From contig CM039512.1 of assembly GCA_022432975.1 (NCBI GenBank), positions 40,541,086-40,605,085 on the forward strand: 64,000 nt of DNA, read 5' to 3'. This stretch comes from Begonia masoniana (lineage: Eukaryota > Streptophyta > Magnoliopsida > Cucurbitales > Begoniaceae). The position numbers and the translations under genes were made by a program. The notes beneath the pieces were generated by a model, which saw only the letters and a program-made list of their open reading frames with translations, was not told where the DNA came from and ran no database searches. Position 1 is the stretch's first letter, and each line of letters starts with the position of its first letter. Shown in pieces: positions 10,001 to 27,501 of the stretch.

Positions 10001-13000
10001 CAATGAGGTTCCACTGTTACATGACTTGTGTTAGAACCTAAGTTATCATGTACCTTCAAAGTTTTAACAAAAAGTTATGAGAACGACGTGTATTGAGGAC
10101 CCAATAACCTTCTTGGACGCGTAATTAAGACTTAGTATAGCGTTTGATGAAGTATAAGAAATGTCACTTTATTCGATTTGTTCTAAAAGAACTTAACGTA
10201 TCAAGCAAATGAGGTTCACTGTTCATGACTTTGTTAGAACATATGTTATCCAGTTCACCTTCAAGGTTTTAATTACCGTGATGAAAACGACGTGTATTGA
10301 GGTCCCAATAACCTCCTGGACGCGTAATTAAGAATTAGTGTTGCATTTGATGAAGTATAAGAAACTTCACTTCATTCGATTTGTTCAAAAAAAACTTAAT
10401 GTATCAAGCAAATAAGGTCCACTCTTACATGAATTGTGGTTAGAACCTAAGTTATCAATTTCACCTTCAATGTTCTAACTTAAAGTGATGATAACGACGT
10501 GTATTAAGGTCCCAATAACCTTTCTGGACGCGTAATTAAGACTTAGTATTGCGTTTGATGAAGTATAAGAAACTTCACTTCATTCAATTTGTTCCAAAAG
10601 AACTTAACGTATCAAGCAAATGAGGTTCACTGTTACATGACTTGTGGTTAGTACCTAAGTTATCCATTTCACCTGCAAGGTTTTAACTTAAAATGATGAG
10701 AACGACGTGAATTGAGTTGCCAGTAACCTTCCTAGACGAGTAATTAAGACTTAGTATTGCGTTTGATAAAGTATAAGAAACTTCACTTCATTCGATTGTT
10801 CCAAAAGAACTTAACGTATCAAGCAAATGAGGTTCACTGTTACATGAATTGTGGTTAGAACCTAAGTTATCAATTTCACCTTCAATGTTCTAACTTAAAG
10901 TGATGATAACGACGTGTATTAAGGTCTCAATAACCTTCCTGGACACGTAATTAATACTTAGTATTGCGTTTGATGAAGTATAAGAAACTTCACTTCATTC
11001 GATTGTTCCAAAAGAACTTAACGTATCAAGCAAATGAGGTCCACTGTTACATGAATTGTGGTTAGAACCTAAGTTATCAATTTCACCTTCAATGTTCTAA
11101 CTTAAAGTGATGATAACGACGTGTATTGAGGTCCCAATAACCTTCCTGGACGCGTAATTAATACTTAGTATTGCGTTTGATGAAGTATAAGAAACTTCAC
11201 TTCATTCGATTGTTCCAAAAGAACTTAACGTATCAAGCAAATGAGGTTCACTGTTACATGACTTGTTGTTTGATGAAGTATAAGAAACTTCACTTCATTC
11301 GATTTGTTCCAAAAGAACTTAACGTATCAAGCAAATGAGGTTCACTGTTATATGACTTGTGGTTAGAACCTAAGTTATCAAGCTCACCTTAAAGGTTTTA
11401 ACTTAATGTGATGAGAACGACGTGTATTGACGTCCCAATAACCTTCCTGGACGCGAAATTAAGACTTAGTATTGCATTTGATGAAGTATGAGAAACTTCA
11501 CTTCATTCGATTTGTTCCAAAAGAACTTAACGTATCAAGCAAATGAGGTTCACTGTTACATGACTTGTGGTTAGAACATATGTTATCCATTTCACCTTCA
11601 AGGTTTTAACTTAAAGTGATGAAAACGACGTGTATTGAGGTCCCAATAACCTTCCTGGACACGTAATTAATACTTAGTATTGCGTTTGATGAAGTATAAC
11701 AAACTTCACTTTATTCAATTTTTTCCCAAAGAACTTAATGTGTCAAGCAAATGAGGTTCACTGTTACATGACTTGTGGTTAGAATCTAAGTTATCCATTT
11801 AACCTTCAAGGTTTTAACTTAAAGTGATGAAAACGACATGTATTGATGTCCTAATAACCTTCATTGATGCGTAATTAAGACTTAGTATTGCGTATGATAA
11901 AGTATATGAAAGTTCACTTCGTTCGATTTGTTCCAAAAGAACTTAATGTAACAAGCAAATGAGGTTCACTGTTACATGACTTGTGGTTAGAATCTAAGTT
12001 ATCCATTTCACCTTCAAGGTTTTAACTTAAAGTGATGAGAACGACATGTATTGAGGTCCCAATAACCTTCCTGGACGCGTAATTAAGACTTAGTATTGCG
12101 TTTGATAAAGTATAAGAAACTTCAATTCATTCTATTTGTTCCAAAAGAACTTAACGTATCAAGCAAATGAGGTTAACTGTTACATGACTTGTGGTTAATA
12201 CCTAAGTTATCCATTTCACCTACAAGGTTTTAACTTAAAGTGATGAGAACGACGTGAATTGAGGTGCCAATAACCTTCCTAGACGCGTAATTAAGACTTA
12301 GTATTGCGTTTAATAAAGTATAAGAAAATTCACTTCATTCGATTTGTTCCGAAAGAACTTAACGTATCAAGCAAATGAGGTTCACTGTTATATGACTTGT
12401 GGTTAGAACCTAAGTTATCAAGCTCACCTTAAAGGTTTTAACTTAATGTGATGAGAACGACGTGTATTGACGTCCCAATAACCTTCCTGGACGCGAAATT
12501 AAGACTTAGTATTGCATTTGATGAAGTATGAGAAACTTCACTTCGTTCGATTTGTTCCAAAAGAACTTAACGTATCAAGCAAAAAAGGTTCACTGTTACA
12601 TGACTTGTGGTTAGAACCCAAGTTATCAATTTCACCTTCAATGTTTTAACTTAAAGTGATAAGAACGACGTGTATTCCTAGACGCGTAATTAAGACTTAG
12701 TATTGCGTTTGATAAAGTATAAGAAACTTCACTTCATTCAATTTTTTTCGAAAGAACTTAACGTATCAAGCAAATGAGGTTCACTGTTACATGACTTGTG
12801 GTTAGAACCTGAGTTATCCATTTCACCTTCACGGTTTTAACTAAAAGTGATGAGAATGACGTGTATTGACGTCCCAATAACCTTCCTGGACGCGTAATTA
12901 AGACTTAGTATTGCGTTTGATAAAGTATAAGAAACTTCACTTCATTCGATTTGTTCCAAAAGAACTTAACGTATCAAGCAAATGAGGTTCACTGTTACAT

Positions 13001-16000
13001 GACTTGTGGTTAGAACCTAAGTTATCCATTTCACCTTCAAGGTTTTAACTTAAAGTGATGAGAACGACGTGTATTGAGGTCCCAATAACCTTCCTGGACG
13101 CGTAATTAAGACTTAGTATTGCGTTTGATAAAGTATAAGAAACTTCACTTCATTCGATTTGTTCCAAAAGAACTTAACGTATCAAGCAAATGAGGTTCAC
13201 TGTTACATGACTTGTGGTTAGAACCTAAGTTATCCATTTCACCTTCAAGGTTTTAACTTAAAGTGATGAGAACGACGTGTATTGAGGTCCCAATAACCTT
13301 CCTGGACGCGTAATTAAGACTTAGTATTGCGTTTGATAAAGTATAAGAAACTTCACTTCATTCGATTTGTTCCAAAAGAACTTAACGTATCAAGCAAATG
13401 AGGTTCACTGTTACATGACTTGTGGTTAGAACCTAAGTTATCCATTTCACCTTCAAGGTTTTAACTTAAAGTGATGAGAACGACGTGTATTGAGGTCCCA
13501 ATAACCTTCCTGGACGCGTAATTAAGACTTAGTATTGCATTTGATGAAGTATAAGAAACTTCACTTCATTCGATTTGTTCCAAAAGAACTTAATGTATCA
13601 AGCAAATGAGGTTCACTGTTACATGACTTGTGGTTAGAACCTAAGTTATCAATTTCACCTTCAATGTTCTTACTTAAAGTGATCATAACGACGTGTATTG
13701 AGGTCCCAATAACCTTCCTGGATGCGTAATTAAGACTTAGTATTGCTTTTGATGAAGTATAAGAAGCTTCACTACATTCAATTTTTTCTAAAAGAACTTA
13801 ATGTATCAAGCAAATGAGGTTCACTGTTACATGACTTGTGGTTAGAATCTAAGTTATCCATTTAACCTTCAAGGTTTTAACTTAAAGTGATGAAAACGAC
13901 GTGTATTGATGTCCCAATAACCTTCCTTGACGCGTAATTAAGACTTAGTATTGCGTCTGATAAAGTATAAGAAAGTTCACTTCGTTCGATTTGTTCCAAA
14001 AGAACTTAATTTAACAAGCAAATGAGGTTCACTACATGACTTGTGGTTGGAACCTAAGTTATGCATTTCACCTTCAAGGTTTTAACTTAAAGCTGAGAAC
14101 GACATGTATTGAGGTCCCAATAACCTTCCTGGACACGTAATTAAGACCTAGTTTTGCGTTTGATAAAGTATAAGAAACTTCAATTCATTCTATTTGTTCC
14201 AAAAGAACTTAACGTATAAAGTAAATGAGGTTAATTGTTACATGACTTGTGGTTAATACCTAAGTTATCCATTTCACCTACAAGGTTTTAACTTAAAGTG
14301 ATGAGAACGACGTGAATTGAGGTGCCAATACCCTCCTAGACGCGTAATTAGACTTAGTATGCGTTTAATAAAGTATAAGAAAATTCACTTCATTCGATTT
14401 GTTCCGAAAGAACGTAACGTATCAAAGCAAATGAGGTTCACTGTTAGATGATTGTGGTTAGAACCAAGTTATCAGTTCACCTTCAAGGTTTTAACTTAAA
14501 GTGATGAGAACGACGTGTATTGAGGTCCCAATAACCTTCCTGGACGCGTAATTAAGACTTAGTATTGCTTTTGAAGAAGTATAAGAAACTTCACTTGATA
14601 CGATTTGTTTCAAAAGAACTTAACGTATCAAGCAAATGAGGTTCACTGTTACATGACTTGTGGTTAGAACCTAAGTTATCAATTTCACCTTCAAGGTTTT
14701 AACTTAAAGTGATGAGAACGACGTGTATTGAGGTCCCAATAACCTTCTTGGACGCGTAATTAAGACTTAGTATTGCGTTTGATGAAGTATAAGAAACTTC
14801 ACTTCATTCGATTTGTTCCGAAAGAACTTAACGTATCAAGCAAATGAGGTTCACTGTTACATGACTTGTGGTTAGAACCTAAGTTATCAAGCAAATGAGG
14901 TTCACTGTTACATGACTTGTGGGTAGAACCTAAGTTATCCATATCAACTTCAAGGTTTTAACTTAAAGTGATGAGAACGACGTGTATTGAAGTCCCAACA
15001 ACCTTCCTTGATGCGTAATTAAGACTTCATTCGATTTGTTCAGAAAGAAATTAACGTATCAAGCAAATGCGGTTCACTGTTACTTGACTCGTGGTTAGAA
15101 CCTAAGTTATCAAGCAAATGAGGTTCACTGTTACTTGACTCGTGGTTAGAACCTAAGTTATCCATTTCACCTTCAAGGTTTTAACAAAAAGTTATGAGAA
15201 CGACGTGTATTGAGGACCTAATAACCTTCTTGGACGCGTAATTAAGACTTAGTATAGCGTTTGATAAAGTATAAGAAACTTCACTTTATTCAATTTGTTC
15301 TAAAAGAACTTAATGTATCAAGCAAATGAGGTTCACTGTTACAAGACTTGTGGTTAGAACATATGTTATCCATTTCACCTTCAAGGTTTTAACTTACCGT
15401 GATGAGAACGACGTGTATTGAGGTCCCAATAACCTTCCTGGACGCGTAATTAAGAATTAGTGTTGCGTTTGATGATGTATAAGAAACTTCACTTCATTCG
15501 ATTTGTTCCAAAATAACTTTATATATCAAGCAAATGTGGTTCACTGTTACATGACTTGTGGTTAGAACCTAAGTTATCCATTTCACCTTCAAGGTTTTAA
15601 CTTAAAGTGATGAGAACGACGTGTATTGAGGTCCCAATAACCTTCCTGGACGCGTAATTAAGACTTAGTATTGCTTTTGATGAAGTATAAGAAACTTCAC
15701 TTCATTCGATTTGTTCCAAAAGAACTTAACGTATCAAGCAAATGAGGTTCACTGTTACATGACTTGTGGTTAGAACCTAAGTTATCCATTTCACCTTCAA
15801 GGTTTTAACTTAAAGTGATGAGAACGACGTGTATTGAGGTCCCAATAACCTTCCTGGATGCGTAATTAAGACTTAGTATTGCTTTTGATGAAGTATAAGA
15901 AACTTCACTTCATTCGATTTGTTCCAAAAGAACTTAATGTATCAAGCAAATGAGGTTCACTGTTACATGACTTGTGGTTAGAACCTAAGTTATCCATTTC

Positions 16001-18161
16001 ACCTTCAAGGTTTTAACTTAAAGTGATGAGAACGACGTGTATTGAGGTCCCAATAACCTTCCTGGACGCGTAATTAAGACTTAGTATTGCTTTTGATGAA
16101 GTATAAGAAACTTCACTTCATTCGATTTGTTCCAAAAGAACTTAACGTATCAAGTAAATGAGGTTCACTGTTACATGACTTGTGGTTAATACCTAACTTA
16201 TCCATTTCACCTTCAAGACTTTAACTTAAAGTGATGAGAACGACGTGAATTGAGGTCCCAATAACCTTTCTGGACGCGTAATTAGGACTCAGTATTACAT
16301 TTGAAGAAGTATAAGAAACTTCACTTGATACGATTTGTTTCAAAAGAACTTAACATATCAAGCAAATGAGCTTCACTGTTACATGACTTGTGGGTAGAAC
16401 CTAAGTTATCCATATCAACTTCAAGGTTTTAACTTAAAGTGATGAGAACGACGTGTATTGAAGTCCCAACAACCTTCCTTGATGCGTAATTAAGACTTCA
16501 TTCGATTTGTTCAGAAAGAAATTAACGTATCAAGCAAATGCGGTTCACTGTTACTTGACTCGTGGTTAGAACCTAAGTTATCCATTTCACCTTCAAGGTT
16601 TTAACAAAAAGTTATGAGAACGACGTGTATTGAGGTCCTAATAACCTTCTTGGACGCGTAATTAAGACTTAGTATTGCGTTTGATAAAGTATAAGAAACT
16701 TCACTTTATTCAATTTGTTCTAAAAGAACTTAATGTATCAAGCAAATGAGGTTCACTGTTACAAGACTTGTGGTTAGAACCTAAGTTATCCATTTCACCT
16801 TCAAGGTTTTAACTTAAAGTGATGAGAACGACGTGTATTGAGGACCCAATAACCTTCTTGGACGCGTAATTAAGAATTAGTGTTGCGTTTGATGATGTAT
16901 AAGAAACTTCACTTCATTCGATTTGTTCCAAAATAACTTTATATATCAAGCAAATGTGGTCCACTGTTACATGAATTGTGGTTAGAACCTAAGTTATCAA
17001 TTTCACCTTCAATGTTCTAACTTAAAGTGATGATAACGACGTGTATTAAGGTCTCAATAACCTTCCTGGACACGTAATTAATACTTAGTATTGCGTTTGA
17101 TGAAGTATAAGAAGCTTCACTACATTCAATTTTTTCTAAAAGAACTTAATGTGTCAAGCAAATGAGGTTCACTGTTACATGACTTGTGGTTAGAATCTAA
17201 GTTATCCATTTAACCTTCAAGGTTTTAACTTAAAGTGATGAGAACGACGTGTATTGAGGTCCCAATAACCTTCTTGGACGCGTAATTAAGACTTAGTATT
17301 GCGTATGATAAAGTATATGAAAGTTCACTTCGTTCGATTTGTTCCAAAAGAACTTAATGAAACAAGCAAATGAGGTTCACTGTTACATGAATTGTGGTTA
17401 GAACCTAAGTTATGCATTTCACCTTCAAGGTTTTAACTTAAAGTCATGAGAACGACATGTATTGAGGTCCCAATAACCTTCCTGGACACGTAATTAAGAC
17501 CTAGTTTTGCGTTTGATAAAGTATAAGAAACTTCAATTCATTCGATTTGTTCCAAAAGAACTTAACGTATCAAGCAAATGAGGTTCACTGTTACATGACT
17601 TGTGGTTAGAACCTAAGTTATCCATTTCACCTTCAAGGTTTTAACTTAAAGTGATGAGAACGACGTGTATTGAGGTCCCAATAACCTTCTTGGACGCGTA
17701 ATTAAGACTTAGTATTGCATTTGATAAAGTATAAGAAACTTCACTTCATTTGATTTGTTCCAAAAGAACTTAACGTATCAAGCAAATGAGGTTCACTGTT
17801 AGATGACTTGTGGTTAGAACCTAAGTTATCAAGCTCACCTTAAAGGTTTTAACTTAAAGTGATGAGAACGACGTGTATTGACGTCCCAATAACCTTCCTG
17901 GATGCAAAATTAAGACTTAGTATTGCATTTGATCAAGTATAAGAAACTTCACTTCATTCGATTTGTTCCAAAAGAACTTAACGTATCAAGCAAAAAAGGT
18001 TCACTATTACATGACTTGTGGTTAGAACCTAAGTTATCAATTTCACCTTCAAGGTTTTAACTTAAAGTGATAAGAACGACGTGTATTGAGGTCCTCATAA
18101 CCTTCTGAAACGCGTAATTAAGACTTAGTATTGCATTTGATAAAGTATAAGAAATTTCACT
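7091..18161. repeat. 208-bp satellite array (about 53 units)
   Basis: The period is 208 bp, measured between successive TTTGATAAAGTATAAG starts (for example 12916, 13124, 13332). Units are AT-rich and vary by several percent, with homogenised runs at about 12900-13540 and 15560-16140. Short units of 94 bp recur, jumping from GTTACATGACTTG directly to TTGTTTGATGAAG (around 8820, 9120, 9425, 9725, 11265). Larger blocks recur too: 11347-11500 reappears at 12388-12541, which is five units away. No reading frame persists. Period, length and retroelement flanks suit a centromeric or pericentromeric satellite; I do not recognise the family. Confidence 0.9.
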
Positions 18162-20758
18162 TCATCCGATGGCTTAAACACTCTACATCTGCCGATCGCT
18201 AGACGACAAAATAACACTTTCATCATCCGATGGCTTAAACACTCTACATCTGCCGATCGCTAGACGACAAAATAACACTTTCATCATCCGATGGCTTAAA
18301 CACTCTACATCTGCCGATCGCTAGACGACAAAATAACACTTTCATCATCCGATGGCTTAAACACTCTACATCTGCCGATCGCTAGACGACAAAATAACAC
18401 TTTCATCATCCGATGGCTTAAACACTCTACATCTGCCGATCGCTAGACGACAAAATAACACTTTCATCATCCGATGGCTTAAACACTCTACATCTGCCGA
18501 TCGCTAGACGACAAAATAACACTTTCATCATCCGATGGCTTAAACACTCTACATCTGCCGATCGCTAGACGACAAAATAACACTTTCATCATCCGATGGC
18601 TTAAACACTCTACATCTGCCGATCGCTAGACGACAAAATAACACTTTCATCATCCGATGGCTTAAACACTCTACATCTGCCGATCGCTAGACGACAAAAT
18701 AACACTTTCATCATCCGATGGCTTAAACACTCTACATCTGCCGATCGCTAGACGACAAAATAACACTTTCATCATCCGATGGCTTAAACACTCTACATCT
18801 GCCGATCGCTAGACGACAAAATAACACTTTCATCATCCGATGGCTTAAACACTCTACATCTGCCGATCGCTAGACGACAAAATAACACTTTCATCATCCG
18901 ATGGCTTAAACACTCTACATCTGCCGATCGCTAGACGACAAAATAACACTTTCATCATCCGATGGCTTAAACACTCTACATCTGCCGATCGCTAGACGAC
19001 AAAATAACACTTTCATCATCCGATGGCTTAAACACTCTACATCTGCCGATCGCTAGACGACAAAATAACACTTTCATCATCCGATGGCTTAAACACTCTA
19101 CATCTGCCGATCGCTAGACGACAAAATAACACTTTCATCATCCGATGGCTTAAACACTCTACATCTGCCGATCGCTAGACGACAAAATAACACTTTCATC
19201 ATCCGATGGCTTAAACACTCTACATCTGCCGATCGCTAGACGACAAAATAACACTTTCATCATCCGATGGCTTAAACACTCTACATCTGCCGATCGCTAG
19301 ACGACAAAATAACACTTTCATCATCCGATGGCTTAAACACTCTACATCTGCCGATCGCTAGACGACAAAATAACACTTTCATCATCCGATGGCTTAAACA
19401 CTCTACATCTGCCGATCGCTAGACGACAAAATAACACTTTCATCATCCGATGGCTTAAACACTCTACATCTGCCGATCGCTAGACGACAAAATAACACTT
19501 TCATCATCCGATGGCTTAAACACTCTACATCTGCCGATCGCTAGACGACAAAATAACACTTTCATCATCCGATGGCTTAAACACTCTACATCTGCCGATC
19601 GCTAGACGACAAAATAACACTTTCATCATCCGATGGCTTAAACACTCTACATCTGCCGATCGCTAGACGACAAAATAACACTTTCATCATCCGATGGCTT
19701 AAACACTCTACATCTGCCGATCGCTAGACGACAAAATAACACTTTCATCATCCGATGGCTTAAACACTCTACATCTGCCGATCGCTAGACGACAAAATAA
19801 CACTTTCATCATCCGATGGCTTAAACACTCTACATCTGCCGATCGCTAGACGACAAAATAACACTTTCATCATCCGATGGCTTAAACACTCTACATCTGC
19901 CGATCGCTAGACGACAAAATAACACTTTCATCATCCGATGGCTTAAACACTCTACATCTGCCGATCGCTAGACGACAAAATAACACTTTCATCATCCGAT
20001 GGCTTAAACACTCTACATCTGCCGATCGCTAGACGACAAAATAACACTTTCATCATCCGATGGCTTAAACACTCTACATCTGCCGATCGCTAGACGACAA
20101 AATAACACTTTCATCATCCGATGGCTTAAACACTCTACATCTGCCGATCGCTAGACGACAAAATAACACTTTCATCATCCGATGGCTTAAACACTCTACA
20201 TCTGCCGATCGCTAGACGACAAAATAACACTTTCATCATCCGATGGCTTAAACACTCTACATCTGCCGATCGCTAGACGACAAAATAACACTTTCATCAT
20301 CCGATGGCTTAAACACTCTACATCTGCCGATCGCTAGACGACAAAATAACACTTTCATCATCCGATGGCTTAAACACTCTACATCTGCCGATCGCTAGAC
20401 GACAAAATAACACTTTCATCATCCGATGGCTTAAACACTCTACATCTGCCGATCGCTAGACGACAAAATAACACTTTCATCATCCGATGGCTTAAACACT
20501 CTACATCTGCCGATCGCTAGACGACAAAATAACACTTTCATCATCCGATGGCTTAAACACTCTACATCTGCCGATCGCTAGACGACAAAATAACACTTTC
20601 ATCATCCGATGGCTTAAACACTCTACATCTGCCGATCGCTAGACGACAAAATAACACTTTCATCATCCGATGGCTTAAACACTCTACATCTGCCGATCGC
20701 TAGACGACAAAATAACACTTTCATCATCCGATGGCTTAAACACTCTACATCTGCCGAT
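18162..20758. repeat. Perfect 61-bp tandem array (about 42.5 units)
   Basis: The unit starts CATCCGATGGCTTAAACA and contains CTGCCGATCGCTAG. I found no base difference between units on reading the whole block; the first and last CTCTACATCT are exactly 42 x 61 bases apart. The left junction falls where the 208-bp satellite reads CACTTCATTCGAT and the 61-mer reads CACTTCATCCGAT, suggesting a start at shared sequence. The right end stops inside a unit at CTGCCGAT, followed by GACGTCAGCC. It has no spacers and is not a CRISPR array. Confidence 0.95.
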
Positions 20759-20802
20759 GACGTCAGCCGGATGATTGCCTCTCCAGCTTCTATTGTACGC
20801 AG

Positions 20803-22881
<2,079 letters not shown>

Positions 22882-23173
22882 TACATATTCTGTTCATGGA
22901 AAACATGCATTAAAACATTTTCTTATGCTTGAAAAACATTCATGATGCATGAACATGAGAACTTTTAACTCATCAATCTATGACAAGGATCATACCAGAG
23001 CAGACAACTTCACATTCACTAGCAGATCATCAAGTAGTATAACTCACAACATACATAAAACCTTCAAGTGCAGACAAGCTCATTATCATAAGGTAAACAT
23101 TAGACATCTAAACAACCTAGTACTCCCACGATGTAGGGCTCTATTAGTCGGATATCTTAATACATTCACTTAC

Positions 23174-23219
23174 CTGGTCTCCTTAGCACTTGAGCTCCTT
23201 TCTCTTCAAACTCCTTCAC
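23174..23219 (-). other. Candidate 46-nt leader microexon (element B)
   Basis: On the minus strand GTTTTAG precedes the interval, which ends GACCAG followed by GTAAGTGAATG. Sequence inside differs from element 1, but length and flanking splice words are the same. The candidate upstream intron is about 328 nt. Confidence 0.5.
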
Positions 23220-23701
23220 CTAAAACATTTACATTGCAGTAGTTAAAACAAAATCCTAATAGTTCTAATCTCAAGTTATCCTAAGATTTAATAGCTAAAG
23301 TTATTCTCGAGTCCTTAGTCTAATACCCTGTGCAGTTTGAAATCCAAAACCAAAACAGACTGATTCGATTATCGATAGCTCAGGGGTGGTTGTTTTAAAT
23401 GTCCAGAATCAATTTGATAAAAGCTTTCCCACTCTCAGATTCCAAATGCTTTTATTATTAGTCGGCCATTGGAAAATCCAAAACTCCAATGCCGAGTAGA
23501 AAACAAGGTTAACAAGCTAACAGATAGCTACATTGTCTATTGCATACCTCGGGCACAGAGTAGTCGAGTGGTGGCAGAAAAACCGATCGTCAAAGAGAGT
23601 ATGCAGAAGCAGAGAGCAAGAGCTTGGGAGAGAAGAAATCGCCGAAAAGGAAGGTGTCGGCTACAGTGGTTCGAGTGAGGTTTAAAACATTTCCTTTTTC
23701 T

Positions 23702-23709
23702 TTATATAT
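23702..23709 (-). promoter_or_regulatory. TATA and CCAAT boxes of LTR B
   Basis: On the minus strand ACCAATATATAAAG combines a CCAAT word and TATATAAA, followed by a CT-rich leader. The candidate first exon to the donor at 23547 is about 130 nt. Confidence 0.6.
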
Positions 23710-23869
23710 TGGTCATCACCCTCCATTATTACAACTTTGCCACCCAACCTAGTTTAAATCCACATGAAATTAATTATTCTTGGTATAAGTCCTAAACTGT
23801 AAAGATTAAAATATTCATGACCGTTAATACAGTTAGGAAAATCACCTGGCCGTTAACTCGGGTGTTACA

Positions 23870-23884
23870 TCCACCCCTCCTTAA
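23870..23884 (-). other. Polypurine tract of element B
   Basis: TTAAGGAGGGGTGGA on the minus strand touches the LTR start, with TCGGGGACGAAATTT just upstream. Confidence 0.85.
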
Positions 23885-23910
23885 AAAAAAATTTCGTCCC
23901 CGAAAATTGA

Positions 23911-24905
23911 TCAAACAAATAACTCTGGATACTTGTCTAACATGTCCTGTCGTCGCTCCAAAGTGGCTTCTTCAATGCCATGATTCTTCCATAAAACTTT
24001 GACCAGTGGGATCTCCTTATTCCTCAGAGTCTTAACTGCGGATTCCAATATCTGCACTGGCTTCTCTTCATATGTTAGTGTCGGCTCAATCTCAAAATCC
24101 ACTGGTTTAACAACTGTGTAGGTCCGTATACATTTTCTTAACATTGACACATGGAAAACATTATGAACTTTATCCAATGATGGAGGCAACTGCAGTCTGT
24201 AAGCTGTACTACCGATTCTAGCCAAAACAGGGAATGGTCCAATAAATCGTGGATTAAGCTTTCCCCTCCTGCCAAATCTTAGTACTCCTTTGAACGGTGA
24301 AACCTTCAGGAAAACTTCATCACCAACAGCAAATTCAAGATCTCTCCTCCTTTGGTCTGCATAACTTTTCTGTCGGCTTTGTGCAGTAATCCTCCACCTC
24401 TTAATAATGGCAATTTTGTCTGACATCTGCTGCAACATCTCGGGACCTATGAGTTTTGCTTCACCAACTTCATCCCAATACAGAGGTGATCTACATTTCC
24501 TACCATACAACACCTCATAAGGTGCCATACCTATGGTGGACTGGTAACTGTTATTGTAAGAGAACTCAACCAAGGGTAGGTATCTGCTCCAAGATGTCTG
24601 GAACTCTAACACACAAGCCCTCAACATATCCTCAAGTATTTGGATAGTCCTCTCCGACTGACCATCTGTCTGCGGGTGAAAGGCAGTGCTGAAGGATAAC
24701 CTCGTGCCAAGTGTGCCTTGTAGACCTTTCCAAAATCGTGAGGTGAAACTGGGGTCACGATCAGAGACAATAGACGCAAGGATTCCATGCAACCTAATAC
24801 TTCCCGTACATAAAGATCAGCAAGCTGGTCCATCGAGTAGGTTGTCCTTACTGGTAAGAAATGGGCTGACTTTGTCAATCGATTCAATCCCAAACCCCAA
24901 ATAAT
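23911..24905 (-). pseudogene. pol: Integrase with chromodomain, element B (5'-truncated)
   Basis: This is the C-terminal part of a Ty3/gypsy integrase, which joins element cDNA to the host chromosome. In the main frame (24792-23911, 293 residues) the second catalytic Asp is in SDRDPSF (residue 11) and the Glu in QTDGQSERT (residue 47), with the family's 35-residue spacing. A GPF-type motif (RFIGPFPVLARIG) follows near residue 175. A group II chromodomain-like end (TLTYEEKPVQIL... then KVLWKNHGIEEAT) occupies about residues 236-293, which points to the Tekay/Del lineage of chromoviruses. The upstream part (LTKSAHFLPV) lies in another frame, so there is a frameshift near 24793. Everything before about 24905 is lost. 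Confidence 0.88.
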
Positions 24906-27486
<2,581 letters not shown>

Positions 27487-27501
27487 ATTAACCCTCCTTA
27501 C
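27487..27501 (-). other. Polypurine tract of element C
   Basis: On the minus strand GTAAGGAGGGTTAAT touches the LTR start, with TGAGGACAAAATTTT upstream, as in elements 1 and B. Confidence 0.75.

Noticed and set aside
7091..18161. Telomeric or rDNA repeat
   Set aside because: No TTTAGGG-type arrays or rRNA motifs are present; the unit is 208 bp.
18162..20758. Possible CRISPR array
   Set aside because: The 61-bp units are contiguous and identical, without unique spacers, and the context is plant nuclear DNA. The same holds for the 23- and 46-bp arrays.
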